From contig OZ316893.1 of NCBI GenBank assembly GCA_973895155.1, forward strand, positions 2,046,001 to 2,110,000: DNA of 64,000 bases. The letters are read 5' to 3'. Of this stretch, positions 34,255 to 43,722 are shown piece after piece; the stretch's first letter is position 1; each line of letters opens with the position of its first letter. The translations under genes and the position numbers were made by a program. The notes under the pieces are model-generated. The model did no database searches. It was not told the origin of the DNA and worked only from the letters and a program-made list of their open reading frames with translations. This stretch comes from Marsupella aquatica. Taxonomy: Eukaryota; Marchantiophyta.

Positions 34255-34480
34255 ATAAGGGGGGAAGGGTCACTTGGTTAAGGGAATAGCATGAAACTCA
34301 TTGGTCCTAGGTTCAATTCCCTTCTCCACGTGGGGATGTGGAGGAGACTACCCCACAACTTCCGAAATGGGAAAGTGGCCAAGACTTCTCCCTTATTCCA
34401 CACTACACTCGCTTCTTTTCTCTAAGGTGTGTCGATCTTCTCCACCATTTGGGGAAAATGGAGGTATTTGCTTAATAGAC
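34255..34480 (+). mobile_element. tRNA-derived SINE-like element
   Basis: GGTCACTTGGTTAAGGG (about 34267-34283) resembles a pol III A box. GGTTCAATTCC (about 34309-34319) fits the B-box consensus. The body continues with GTGGGGATGTGGAGGAG, CCAAGACTTCTCCC and a pyrimidine-rich tail. No acceptor-stem partner is present, so it is not a tRNA gene. A tail fragment of similar sequence lies at 12140-12275, and a related head on the minus strand at 8415-8600. I did not find a target duplication. Confidence 0.5.
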
Positions 34481-35570
34481 CTGCTCCTAGAGATGTTTTG
34501 CCCCCTCAAAACTTTTATGCCCCAATTGTCCTCTTTATGATCCGTACTAGGTGTTCTTTTAATTTAAGCTCTTATAAGATGAGTTTTTGGGTTAGAAGCA
34601 CCAAACTAGGTCAATTGTGATTGTATGCCTCAACCATGAACCATGCAAATGTCACCGTGGCTCAAAATGTTAGTGCAAGCGATGTTGTGGAGACATGTTG
34701 CTCCTTCTTGCACCACCTATATATCGACATTAGGGCTATTTGGATGTGAAGACATTCACGTGAATGTCTTCACTTTGTAAATATTGTTCCGTGTTTTGCA
34801 ATATCCTCTCATTACATCATTTTCATCCACGCAAGAACGATGATGAGTTCTTCGTGCAGTGGCTTTCACGAGGCACACTAACCCACCAGAATCGATTGCA
34901 TAGGAAAGCAGGGGATTGTTGTGCAGATGGTTAAATGTGGATGTCAATTTTTGGGACGTGTAAACTGAGGAGACAATGTCAGCGCACTCCTCGAACATGT
35001 AAACTGAGGAAACGACATCAGTTCATGGCCTGCATAGCCCTTTTTGCATGCATGTGGTTGAGTTTACATTGTTGAGCTTTCTTGATGTTTTGACAAGATG
35101 TATTGACCTCTGCACAATATTGATGTGCACATTGAAGTACAAGATGGCAAGTGATGTAAGTGAACTCAATCTTTGCCGTAGAGGGGGTGTCTATGAGGTG
35201 GACATCCCCAATTTTGATAGGCAATCACCAGAAAGAGCTAGGCGGGGCTAGGAATGACACAAAGACATCTGAAAAATCTGATATTAATTTGGATGGGACA
35301 AGTCCTAAAAAGGTGAAAGATATGTGCTTCACATTAATATTTACTTTTCTTATAAAGTTGCTCTTGTGTATGTTGTATGAATTTTCATAGATTACAAGGC
35401 TACTCATTTGAAGTTCCATGGCTTACTCTTTGAGGTTTCATTCAAAGATGTTGTCCTTAGATGATAACACTACTCTTTGAAGTTCTTGCACCTAATGACG
35501 TTCTCCATCATGTCTTCACATTCTAGTATTCTATAATGCTCTTGGCAGTGGAAGCAGAGGCGACTTGTAT
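34481..35570. other. Gene-free stretch
   Basis: No supported gene. A short duplication of AACTGAGGA(A/G)AC(G/A)A in opposite contexts lies near 34964-35015. The rest looks like unique or degraded sequence. Confidence 0.3.
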
Positions 35571-35574
35571 TCAT

Positions 35575-35899
35575 CCTACTCTTGGGATTGATCCGTTGCT
35601 CACACTAGAAAGCTTGGCACAACTTTAAGCATGTCCTCCCCCATCCCCCAGTATATATTGGAACTGACCTCTCCTGCCTAGCTCTAGGATCAATCCAACT
35701 ATCAACAACCAAACTAGGTGGAGATGAGTTGCAGTGAGTGTTGCTTCAATACATGATTCATTGAACAATAGATAGTTGCATACGTAGCTTAATTAGAAGA
35801 CCAAGGCGCTTCTATAGTCAGTCAGTTGCACATTATATTTAGCTACCAAACCGTTCGTCCTTGTCTTTGCAGGTCCTTAGCATCTCTTTCCAAAAGCAT
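35575..35899 (+). repeat. ~320-bp dispersed repeat, copy A
   Basis: From CTACTCTTGGGATTGATCCG to GGTCCTTAGCATCTCTTTCC it aligns with 37760-38143 in direct orientation at roughly 80-85 % by eye. Shared words include CCTCTCCTGCCTAGCTCTAGG and ATCAACAACCAAACTAGG. Copy B carries an extra block and a telomere-repeat insertion that copy A lacks. Confidence 0.8.
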
Positions 35900-36710
35900 A
35901 TACAACAACTTTGTGGCCCGTCAGTCGTACATTGATCATTCTAGTCACAAAACAGCTCTACGTCCATGCTTTCAGGTGAGTCTTCCTATCAATTGGCATC
36001 CCAAGCAACGTTCCATCTCCGGACCAGCTAGCTAGACTCAATTGCGCATGTAGTCACCGGCAAAGACCTAAGCCATTGCTTTTCAGAGCAGTGAACTCCC
36101 ACAACATGCACTCCTTCCTCTTCCTTAACCATGTCCACTTATGTCTTCTGACTCCTATCCAAGCTAGATTGTAGTAACAAACATTCTCATTAAAGTTCCA
36201 AAGTACCAAAAGCCTCCAAGCCGTCGTAAACACAGAAAAGTGCCCACAAATCATTAGGGCAACACCAAGTTCTCCATGTTCCGCTTCAATTGAAAGTCCT
36301 ATGACTCCACCCAAGTTGCAGGCCAAAACCCATATCAAAGCCATTGATAGCATGCAGCTTAGAGCGCAAGAGCATCTCCCATCGTAGAAACCCATTTCAG
36401 TTATCGATGTGAAGCATTCATTAATCATTGCTCTGAAGTACGTTGCCAGCATTCATCGAAGCATTCACTAACTAAAACCATCCAACCATCCGATGCTCTT
36501 TGTGGCTCCCCAAATAACATTTGGATTTGGCAAAGGCTTAGACAATGAGTGCACAAAAAGTTGTGCCTTGAGCTATACGGAAGGCCTAAAATTTGCTACA
36601 AAGACTTGAAATTGGTGATCAACCAAGTTCACAAGAGAGAAAAGATTAATCACCTCCTAGTATATAAATGCCCGATTGCCATGCACGGTTATTTGTCACA
36701 AGCCCATCGA
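35900..36710. other. Stretch between repeat copy A and MITE copy 1
   Basis: A 132-codon minus frame (36054-36452) and a 60-codon plus frame (36549-36731) are open, but I recognise no family and see no splice support. They may be remnants of a decayed transposon gene. Confidence 0.3.
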
Positions 36711-36718
36711 TTTGGCAT

Positions 36719-36996
36719 CTTGGGGGCTTGACTATCAAAAATCTTAGGAATCATGCGATCTTAAATATATATATTTTTATATAAATTAACTAAAATTTTA
36801 AAGGCAAAAGAATATATTATAAACTCATGTTTGTAGAATATTTTCTAATATATATATTTATAAAGTAAAATAGTCAGGTTATTAATATTTAAAATTGAGA
36901 ATATTTTTGACAATTTTTTTTATAAAATAGGTCTATTTATATTAAACTAGAATCACACGTGATATCCCAAAATATACGCTTAATTAACCCCCCAAG
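36719..36996 (+). mobile_element. hAT-like MITE, copy 1 (278 bp, 8-bp TSD)
   Basis: The element begins CTTGGGGGCTTGACTATC and ends TTAATTAACCCCCCAAG, so its short terminal inverted repeats are CTTGGGGG-type. Identical TTTGGCAT octamers flank it (36711-36718 and 36997-37004), giving an 8-bp target duplication as made by hAT elements. The interior is very AT-rich. There is no coding capacity. A second copy lies inverted at 38815-39083. The terminal sequence is unusual for hAT (normally CAGGG or TAGGG), so the superfamily assignment rests mainly on the duplication length. Confidence 0.82.
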
Positions 36997-37330
36997 TTTG
37001 GCATTCTTAAGGCCATAGATCAATGTCATGTATTATGCAAGGTAGTACGTGGTTGATGTCAAACCTAATGCATTGTCCATTTGGGAAGAAAACTCGGCCA
37101 CCAATGTCTTTGATGATGCAACCGACCCTACAAAACCTCCATTGTATGGAGATTCTGCTAAGAATAGATCATACACCTCACTTTAAGAGTGCTTTTTGGC
37201 TCTTCTGACAAGCCATCACTAAGTTGAAGCTCTTTTCTTTTGTGACTTTTCTTGTCTTCTGGTTGTTGAATGTATGGCATGTCCAGAGTTGTGCCTAGAT
37301 TGAATATGTTTGCAAATAAATGCTTCTCTG

Positions 37331-37880
37331 GATTTTTTAACAAGTTCTTGTAGAATTGAGGCTCCTTCTTGTGGCGTTGATCAACTTCTCCGACTAGAAA
37401 GTTTGGCTAGTCATGAAATCCAGTGACTCTCGGCACAACTTCATGCCTGTCCTCCCCCATTACCAGCTTGGGGTTTATCAACAACCGTATCCATTCTTGC
37501 CTTTTTTGCTTTCCTTTTGCTACCTTCTTTTGATTTTCCAACTAGTCCTTGTAGGATTGAAACACCTGCACTGAGTGTCGATCCACTGCTCCAGCTAGAC
37601 ATCTTGGCCTGTCATAAAATCTAGTGAGTCTTGGCACAAATTCAAGCCTGTCTTCCTCCATCTCCGACGTGGGGTTTATCAACGACTGTATTCGTTCTTG
37701 CAATTTTTGCTCTTCTTGTATTTTTCTTGATTTTTTGACGAGTCCTTGTAGAATTGAGGCACCTGCTCTTGGGATTGATCTGCTACTCTCGCTAGAAAGC
37801 TCGGTCTGTCATGAAATCAAGTGAGTCTTGGCACAACTTCAAGCCTGTCCTCCCCCATTCCCAACATGTCCTCCCCCATC
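37331..37880 (+). repeat. Tandem array, ~198-bp unit, nearly three copies
   Basis: Units start at about 37331, 37532 and 37729 with GATTTT(T/C)(T/C)(A/G)AC-AGT(C/T)CTTGTAG, and each carries ATTGA(G/A)GC and CTTGGCACAA-like words followed by CCTGTC(C/T)TCC(C/T)CCAT and GGGGTTTATCAAC. The third unit merges into dispersed-repeat copy B. There is no coding sequence. The divergence between units (roughly 15-25 % by eye) says the array is not recent. Confidence 0.75.
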
Positions 37881-38143
37881 CCCCAATACTGGCATTGAAC
37901 CTCTCCTGCCTAGCTCTAGGATCGATCCGACTATCAACAACCAAACTAGGCAGACATGAGTTGCAATGAGTGCTGCTTTAATACATGATTGATTGAACAA
38001 TTATAGGTTTAGGGTTTAGGGTTTAGGGCATACATAGCTTAGAGGACCAAGATGATTTTGTAGCTAGTCAGTTGCGCATTATATTAAGTTACCAAACCTT
38101 TTGTCCTTGCCTTTACAGGTCCTTGGCATCTCTTGCCTAAAGC
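37760..38143 (+). repeat. ~320-bp dispersed repeat, copy B with telomeric insertion
   Basis: Direct partner of 35575-35899. Relative to copy A it has an extra ~40-bp CTCCCCCAT-containing block near 37850, and at 38006-38028 three TTTAGGG units where copy A has only GATAGTT. Confidence 0.8.
38006..38028 (+). repeat. Interstitial plant telomere repeat (TTTAGGG x3)
   Basis: GG followed by three exact TTTAGGG heptamers, inside repeat copy B. The aligned position in copy A (about 35767-35775) has no such sequence, so the block was added after duplication. Confidence 0.92.
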
Positions 38144-38499
38144 AATGCTTGTATGCTAAGTAGATCTGCATATTTTGTCAGTGTTTTCATGATCTATTTG
38201 TGTTCCCACTGCAGATGGAACACCAAGAGTTTCAAATTGCTATTCAACAGATGGCAGGATAAAAAAAACCATTGTGGAGCAGGCGTTCTCACAATGCTCC
38301 ACATGTAATGTATTCCTTGTGTTTTACCAAGAATGTTTTGCTATACAATAACATCAATGTCTTCTTCCCTTTGTTTTGTATACAATGACACCATTGTCTT
38401 TTGTGTTTTCATATACAATGACATGAATATTTTGCGTGACTGTGGATTGCAATAGCAGGTGCGTGCACCGCTTGGACCTTTGGATCCAAATACTCTCTA

Positions 38500-38765
38500 G
38501 AGGAACACAACCATGGCAAAAAAACCTAGGACAATCGCATAGCATAGCAACGCGTGGCTACCTAGGTTGCATGCCCCAAGGAACAATCCTGATACGGAAA
38601 AGTGAGAAATCCATCTTCCACAGGAGTGTGCGGGAAATTGTCTAGGTTTAGGCCATCTCCAGAGTACAATGAAAAAGGTTTTGATTGTTCAGCCTACTGC
38701 TAATTTAGGGTCCGTTGTCATAGACAAGCTCATAGCAGGGCGCATACCATTACCTTGTGTGATTT
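38500..38765 (+). repeat. Left TIR arm of the Mutator-like element
   Basis: Pairs with the reverse complement of about 41287-41560. The best part is 38652-38745 (AGGCCATCTCCAGAGT through GACAAGCTCATAGC). Homology fades inward at GTGTGATTTG and outward near CTTTGGATCC. Confidence 0.78.
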
Positions 38766-38814
38766 GAAACACACTTGTCCAACATCAAAACACAAGTGGA
38801 GGGCCGGGCCCTTC

Positions 38815-39083
38815 CTCAAGGGGTTAATTAAGTGTATATTTTGGGGGTACCACGTGCAATCCTAGCCTAATATAAAGAAACCTATTTTTATAGATTCCTC
38901 ATTTTTAATATAGATAACCTATTTTATTTTATAGAAGGTATCTATTAGAGAATATTTTATAAACATGAGTTTATAATGCCTTCGTTTGCCTCCTACGCTT
39001 TTTAAGAATTTGGTTAATTTCTATCAAAAATGCATATTTTGGATCACACATGATTCCTAAGATTTTGATAGTCAACCCCCAGA
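38815..39083 (-). mobile_element. hAT-like MITE, copy 2, nested in the Mutator-like element
   Basis: Reverse orientation relative to 36719-36996. It starts CTCAAGGGGTTAATTAAG and ends TTTGATAGTCAACCCCCAGA. Near-identical GGGCCCTTC (38806-38814) and GGGTCCTTC (39084-39092) flank it, consistent with a decayed 8-9-bp target duplication. It lies between the left TIR and the transposase of the Mutator-like element, so it inserted later. Confidence 0.72.
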
Positions 39084-39479
39084 GGGTCCTTCACAAAAAG
39101 CAATGTGGTTGGGAAATACATTGGCACCTATAGTATGTAGAAATCTAAAGGTGCTTGTGAAGGAATTGCAATGTGGGTTTCAGGGGGACTACCGAAAAAT
39201 AGCACTTACCACTAGATGTGGCAAGCAAAACTACATACTAGATTTGCATCTTGGTGGGCAGGAGGATACATTTTAGATGAATCTGACATTGATTGTGAAG
39301 GTGAGAGAGACTGACCCTAGTGCAGTGGTTGTCTGGTCCTCAATGGAAGACTCAAACGTTCTCGCAAACATTTTCTGCCAAATATTCATTTGCTATCAGC
39401 AACACAAAAAGCATGTAACTATATTCAACCTCTAATCTCTCTTGATACATGTCATACAAAGAATAGAATGTACTCCCAC

Positions 39480-40748
39480 TCTATTATTCATAGCTACATG
39501 TTTTGATGGAAATTGACAAGGGTTGATTATGTGTTACGTAGTAGCTCTAGTGGAGAACACTAAGAATTTGATCTAGTTTCTTGAATTAGTTGATAGATCC
39601 ATGTATGACATTGAGTCGCCTGACATGCCACTCATATTAGACCGACAAAAAGGTCTACTTGCCACTGACTGTGAGTTACATGTGGCCAGGTAAGATACAT
39701 GAAGCATGTGCAAACCACCTGAGAGAAAATATCAAGGCGAGGCATGACAAGCAGCAATAGACATTTTTACAAGATGCATATATGCCAATGATGAAAAATA
39801 GTAAGTCAAAAAGCCTCCATTGCTTTGATTCCCACAAATTTTGGATACATTCCCATATTCTTGATTTTGAATACACTAATATATATATTTCCTTTGAATA
39901 CATAACGTGAAGTATGCATTCACACAACTGTCTTCTTTGTGCATGACATGATATATTGTATGCATTAACATCAATGTTTTTCTTATGTACCTGGATCAGA
40001 TATGAAGCTTGTTTGAAGCGGCTCATAGAGTTTGCAAAGACACTAAGAATGAGAATGCTGCAGACTACATCCAAACTTTTGATGAGAAACTTTATGCTAG
40101 GCGTGCCTTTCCACTTCCCCGCATGGCAAAGTCACAAGCAACCCTATTGAACTTGTAAGCAAATTTAAACTTACTCCCCTTGCGCAAATTTGCACCCTAC
40201 AAGTTGATGGAGCACATGTGGGTATATGTTTAGCGTGCAAAAGTTTAAAGAAAGGAAAGCAGTTGCGTTGGCTAGACAAGAAGTACTCACTATTCTAGCT
40301 TTGCTGAGGGACAACAAGAATCTGAAGAGTTTGGTCAATGGTAGGTAACCTTCATGCCTGGTCTTGGGTATGCATTACTAGCAAAGTCTTTTGTATACTC
40401 TAACATGGATGTCATCTTAATAGCTACATGTTTAATTAGAATGTACACTAACATGAATGTATTTTCTATTTATATAGATTCCTAATAGCCAGCTTTTGAC
40501 ATCCTCAGGTGTTTGATGATGGTGCGTCTACAACCAAGGTTCAAGTTACATTGCAGAGCAAGGAGTACCTAGTGTCACTATCACCAAAGAAGCGTTTCAC
40601 CTGTTGGGAGCTGCAAGAGATGGTGTGGCCATGTGAGTATATAATGGTGTGGGATGACCAGGAAGGCAAAACAATTTTTGCTCATTTTCACAGATGTTGG
40701 TGGACTCCTTCAATTAGGGCTTTGTATGACAATGTTTTAATTACGTAG
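39480..40748 (+). pseudogene. MULE-type transposase remnant with SWIM end
   Basis: Fragments in shifting frames follow the usual order of a MULE transposase. GLIMCYVVALVENTKN then FLELVDRSMYDIES (about 39515-39612) and ILDRQKGLLATD (about 39636-39672) match the DRQKGL block. HEACANHLRENIK follows (39698-39740), the counterpart of the C..H....N motif. After an insertion, ENAADYIQTFDEKLYARRAF and GKVTSNPIE (about 40055-40152) match the conserved TSN.(A/V)E region. At 40509-40748 the frame RFTCWELQEMVWPCEYIMVW resembles a SWIM zinc finger with the last His changed to Tyr. Stops and frameshifts separate the pieces, so no protein can be made. Family assignment is by motif order, not alignment. Confidence 0.72.
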
Positions 40749-41286
40749 TTTTATTGTAACACACTTAATGACAAGTCCAAATTGTGTTGCTCCTGTGGCT
40801 ACTGTGAAAAGGGGCAGACATAGAATGGTTTGTGTTGAACAGTGTTGTGGAGGGGGGAGGCATCCACCCGGGGCTCTTGGAGAAGGCAAAGATTCTATAT
40901 TTGACTCCCTTGGACAACTCTTCTTGAGATATATCCACTAGATGATGATCCTAATAGGGTGAAACCCTTTTCACCAACAAACACTATTGCTCAATTGTTC
41001 AAGTTCAAAGGGCAAAGAACGTAGGTGCTAATACTAGGAAGTGCATGTGAAGTAAGCGTGGGCAGGTTGGACACAACCAAAGATCTTGTGATAAACTCCA
41101 AAGTGCAAGGCCAACAGTAAGAATCTAAGAGATATAGTCTTCTTGTGTATATCATTAGTTGTGGGGTTCATGTGTGCTCTCACGTCAAGGTCTTATTCTA
41201 GTTAAAACTACCTTGATATGCAGGTAAATAATGGTGGTGAACTCAATTTGGAGCATCCACCAATGTCACCCTTTCCTTGGGAATAC

Positions 41287-41560
41287 GAACAAATCGCACA
41301 CAATAATGGTACGTGCCCAGCTGTGAGCTTGCCTATGACAACAGACCCTAAACGAGTAGTAGGCTGAACAATCAAAACCTACTTCATTTAACTCTGGAGG
41401 TGGCCTGAACCTAGAAACTCCCTACACACTCCTATGGCAGATGGGTTCCTCGCTTTTACTGTATCAAAATTGTTCCTTGGGGCATGCGACCCAAGTAGCC
41501 ACACACCGCTATGCTACACTATTGTCCTGTAGGTTTCTTTGCCACAATTGTGTTACCTAC
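41287..41560 (-). repeat. Right TIR arm of the Mutator-like element
   Basis: The inverted partner of 38500-38765, as described there. The arm carries GCTGTGAGCTTGCCTATGAC and GCATGCGACCCAAGTAGCC. Confidence 0.78.
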
Positions 41561-41625
41561 CCGTAATACTCGATCTGCTCCTAAACGGAGTAGAGCAACT
41601 TTGCTGTCAAAACCGGTCTCATTCC

Positions 41626-43280
41626 TCAACTCCCGTGCAAACTACTCAGAGAAGTGCTTCACAACAGAGAAAACTAGATTACGCACACTAGACAAACACA
41701 GCGCGTTATTAAATCTAGGTCATTATCCTTACCACCAGAACCAAGTAGTTCAAATTAGTCGGGTTGTACATCATAAATATATTGTATAGTTTATGTTTTG
41801 GGTATGGAGCTCATTAACTTGACATAAATTTAACACACCACTCAGACAAACCTCCTTCTCATCCTCCAAGTCTCCTTTGCTTCCACCATTGCCATTTCCT
41901 TCACTAGCCGGCTTAGCATCAACGCCAGATGTTCCAAGTCCACTCTCACTTTCCACCCTTTACTCTAAATGTCTGCGATCACCTTTCAGTGAATCCCGAA
42001 ATGCGTAGGAAACCAAAAAGGCATCGGAGGACATAAAACTCCGAACAGCTTTTCAGTACACTCCCATTTAAGATTTTTGAATTTATAATAATGCCATCAT
42101 TTTTGTTATATTTACAAAAATGTCACAGTTTCCGTATATAGTTCCCCTAGTTACCTCGGGAAACTTATCATCCATATACGTAAAGACTTTCATGACTTTT
42201 CTCTTTGTATATTTGAGTGCATTAATTCTCCATAATGCACCCCTTTTTTGAGGAGGGGATTATACAAAACACCATAAATATAGTAAAATTAAAAATTAAA
42301 TATAGTTTTACCACACAAAAAAATTTAGTCAAGATCTCAAGATGATAACCAAATCTTATATGGTGATACTAACAAAATATCTATGAATAGAATCTAATAT
42401 ACATAAAGAAAGTATATTTTTGGCAAATTTCATAGCAATCATTTCTTGGATGACCCTTTAATTTGAATTTACTATTTTAGGGATTCACTTTTTCTTGTTT
42501 GTTGTAGAAAAGTCACTCAAGTTTTTATGTAGATTAATGTCCTAGTGTTACGGGCATTATGAAAATAATACCCTCAAAACTTGGGCTATTGCCCTCATTT
42601 TTCAGGCCCTTATATTCCACAATGCTCTCTAACCAGGACATTATCCTATTGGAAATAGTGACATTTTTATAAATCAAAATAAAATAAAATTGTCAATTAG
42701 AAAGTTTTAGTGGCAAAGTAGCAAATACTTAAAAGCTGAAACTATGAAACGCGTTACTGCTGGTTCAGCATAAGCCGAGTTAAAGCAGCTTTGCCAAATT
42801 GCGAGTTCCTTCGAAAATCGGACGAGGAGAATGAAGAACACCGAATCAGCCTCCGATTGTATTCTCCTCTGCTGCCTATGGTACCGTACACAGCAGCAGA
42901 ATCGAAGCTCGTCGGAGAAGATTTGAGTGGAAGCAGCCACAGTGGCGCTGCTGCTCACACTCTCGGAGGAATAGTGGAGTAGAGCTCATGCTGCTGCTCC
43001 TGGAATCGGCTTGGACTGGAAATTGTGATGCCTCCTGATCAAAAAACAGTTTCGGCATTAGGACCTACAGTACCCTGTGCCTTTCGAAAAGTTCTTCATT
43101 ACCTTTCGCTGTCTGTCAAGGGCGAATGAACATTTTACCTCTCGATTGAACGAAAGGAGCCCAGGCGTTTGAGCACAGGGAAGCAGAGGAGAAGCGAGGA
43201 GAGGAAAGTTGACAGATTGTGTACCTTCGTAGGATTCATGGGGCCCCACACTGGTTTGCTATTTATTACCCAGTGAAGTG
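41626..43280. other. Region between the Mutator element and CDC26
   Basis: At 41840-41956 a minus frame MESESGLGTSGVDAKPASEG...KGDLEDEKE looks exon-like and could end at a GT donor, but no family is recognised; it may be a gene scrap next to the transposon. 42000-42720 is AT-rich; the words AAAAATGTCACAGTTTCC near 42114 and the inverse of a similar word near 42650-42675 hint at a further foldback MITE. The last few hundred bases are probably the CDC26-TTM3 promoter. Confidence 0.35.
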
Positions 43281-43354
43281 CTCATTTCGAGGCAACCGAA
43301 GTTGACAGACATTTTTGCCGCTCAGAGAGAGAGAGATTTAGGGGTTTGCGAGCT
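43281..43354 (+). promoter_or_regulatory. 5' leader of the CDC26-TTM3 transcript
   Basis: The sequence before the CDC26 ATG carries a GAGAGAGAGAGATTTAGG purine run (43324-43341) and no ATG between 43281 and 43354, compatible with efficient start at 43355. The transcription start cannot be fixed from sequence. Confidence 0.35.
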
Positions 43355-43540
43355 ATGTTGAAGAGGAAGCCCACAAAGATTGAGTTGAAGGACTTGGACG
43401 ACAAAGAGGAATTGGAGGAGGCTCGACGCCGTGCAGCTGCTGCCGCGGCCGCTGCAGCCGCTGCCACCGGCTCCACCTTGCCTGCCGAGCCTCCCCGCCA
43501 GAAGCTCACGGTCGCTCAGCGAATTGGATTCAGCAAATAG
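43355..43540 (+). CDS. CDC26: CDC26, anaphase-promoting complex subunit (61 aa)
   Basis: The ATG at 43355 opens MLKRKPTKIELKDLDDKEEL, the conserved N-terminal signature of CDC26 (human begins MLRRKPTRLELK). In yeast and human this segment binds the TPR groove of APC6/CDC16 and stabilises the APC/C, the ubiquitin ligase that drives mitotic exit. An Ala-rich linker of about 11 alanines follows, and the end QRIGFSK matches the short C-terminal RIG motif. The gene is intronless. TTM3 begins 182 bp downstream on the same strand with no obvious promoter between them. In Arabidopsis the two proteins come from one bicistronic mRNA, and the layout here fits that. Confidence 0.93.
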   Translation: MLKRKPTKIELKDLDDKEELEEARRRAAAAAAAAAAATGSTLPAEPPRQKLTVAQRIGFSK

Positions 43541-43558
43541 CGCACACATTCTCTGTCA

Positions 43559-43603
43559 ATGCTGAATCTATATCCGAGGTGTGTGGCATTTCTGCCATAT
43601 TGA
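43559..43603 (+). promoter_or_regulatory. Short ORF between CDC26 and TTM3 cistrons
   Basis: The only ATG in the 182-bp intercistronic gap opens a 14-codon frame ending TGA at 43601-43603, 119 nt before the TTM3 ATG. If CDC26 and TTM3 share an mRNA, ribosomes reaching TTM3 must pass or reinitiate after this frame. Whether it is translated is not known. Confidence 0.5.
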
Positions 43604-43722
43604 GTTTCCTCGGTGTGTAATATTGTTTTTGTGTACATTGGGCCTTCATTCCGGAACTGTGGTGGATAAAGTCAATTGCTGTAGGTCTTGAGGGAGAAGG
43701 AAAAGTGGAGGGGGATTTAAGG

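Larger units (their letters stand above)
38440..41625 (+). mobile_element. Decayed Mutator-like element with long TIRs
   Basis: The left arm (clear over 38500-38765) and the right arm (41287-41560) are inverted copies at about 85 % identity by eye. Paired words include TTTTGATTGTTCAGCCTACT and GCATGCCCCAAGGAACAAT. The outer ends are blurred; about 38440 and 41625 are my best limits, and I found no clean target duplication. Between the arms lies a broken MULE transposase (39480-40748) and a nested MITE (38815-39083). Long TIRs with this transposase type define the Mutator superfamily. The copy is inactive, with several frameshifts and stops. Confidence 0.75.

Noticed and set aside
36719-39083. 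A single large DNA transposon with ~270-bp terminal inverted repeats
   Set aside because: Each repeat has its own short terminal repeats and its own flanking target duplication, so these are two separate MITE insertions.
43282-43549. Minus-strand frames over CDC26
   Set aside because: They are the reverse of the alanine-codon run and flanks of CDC26.
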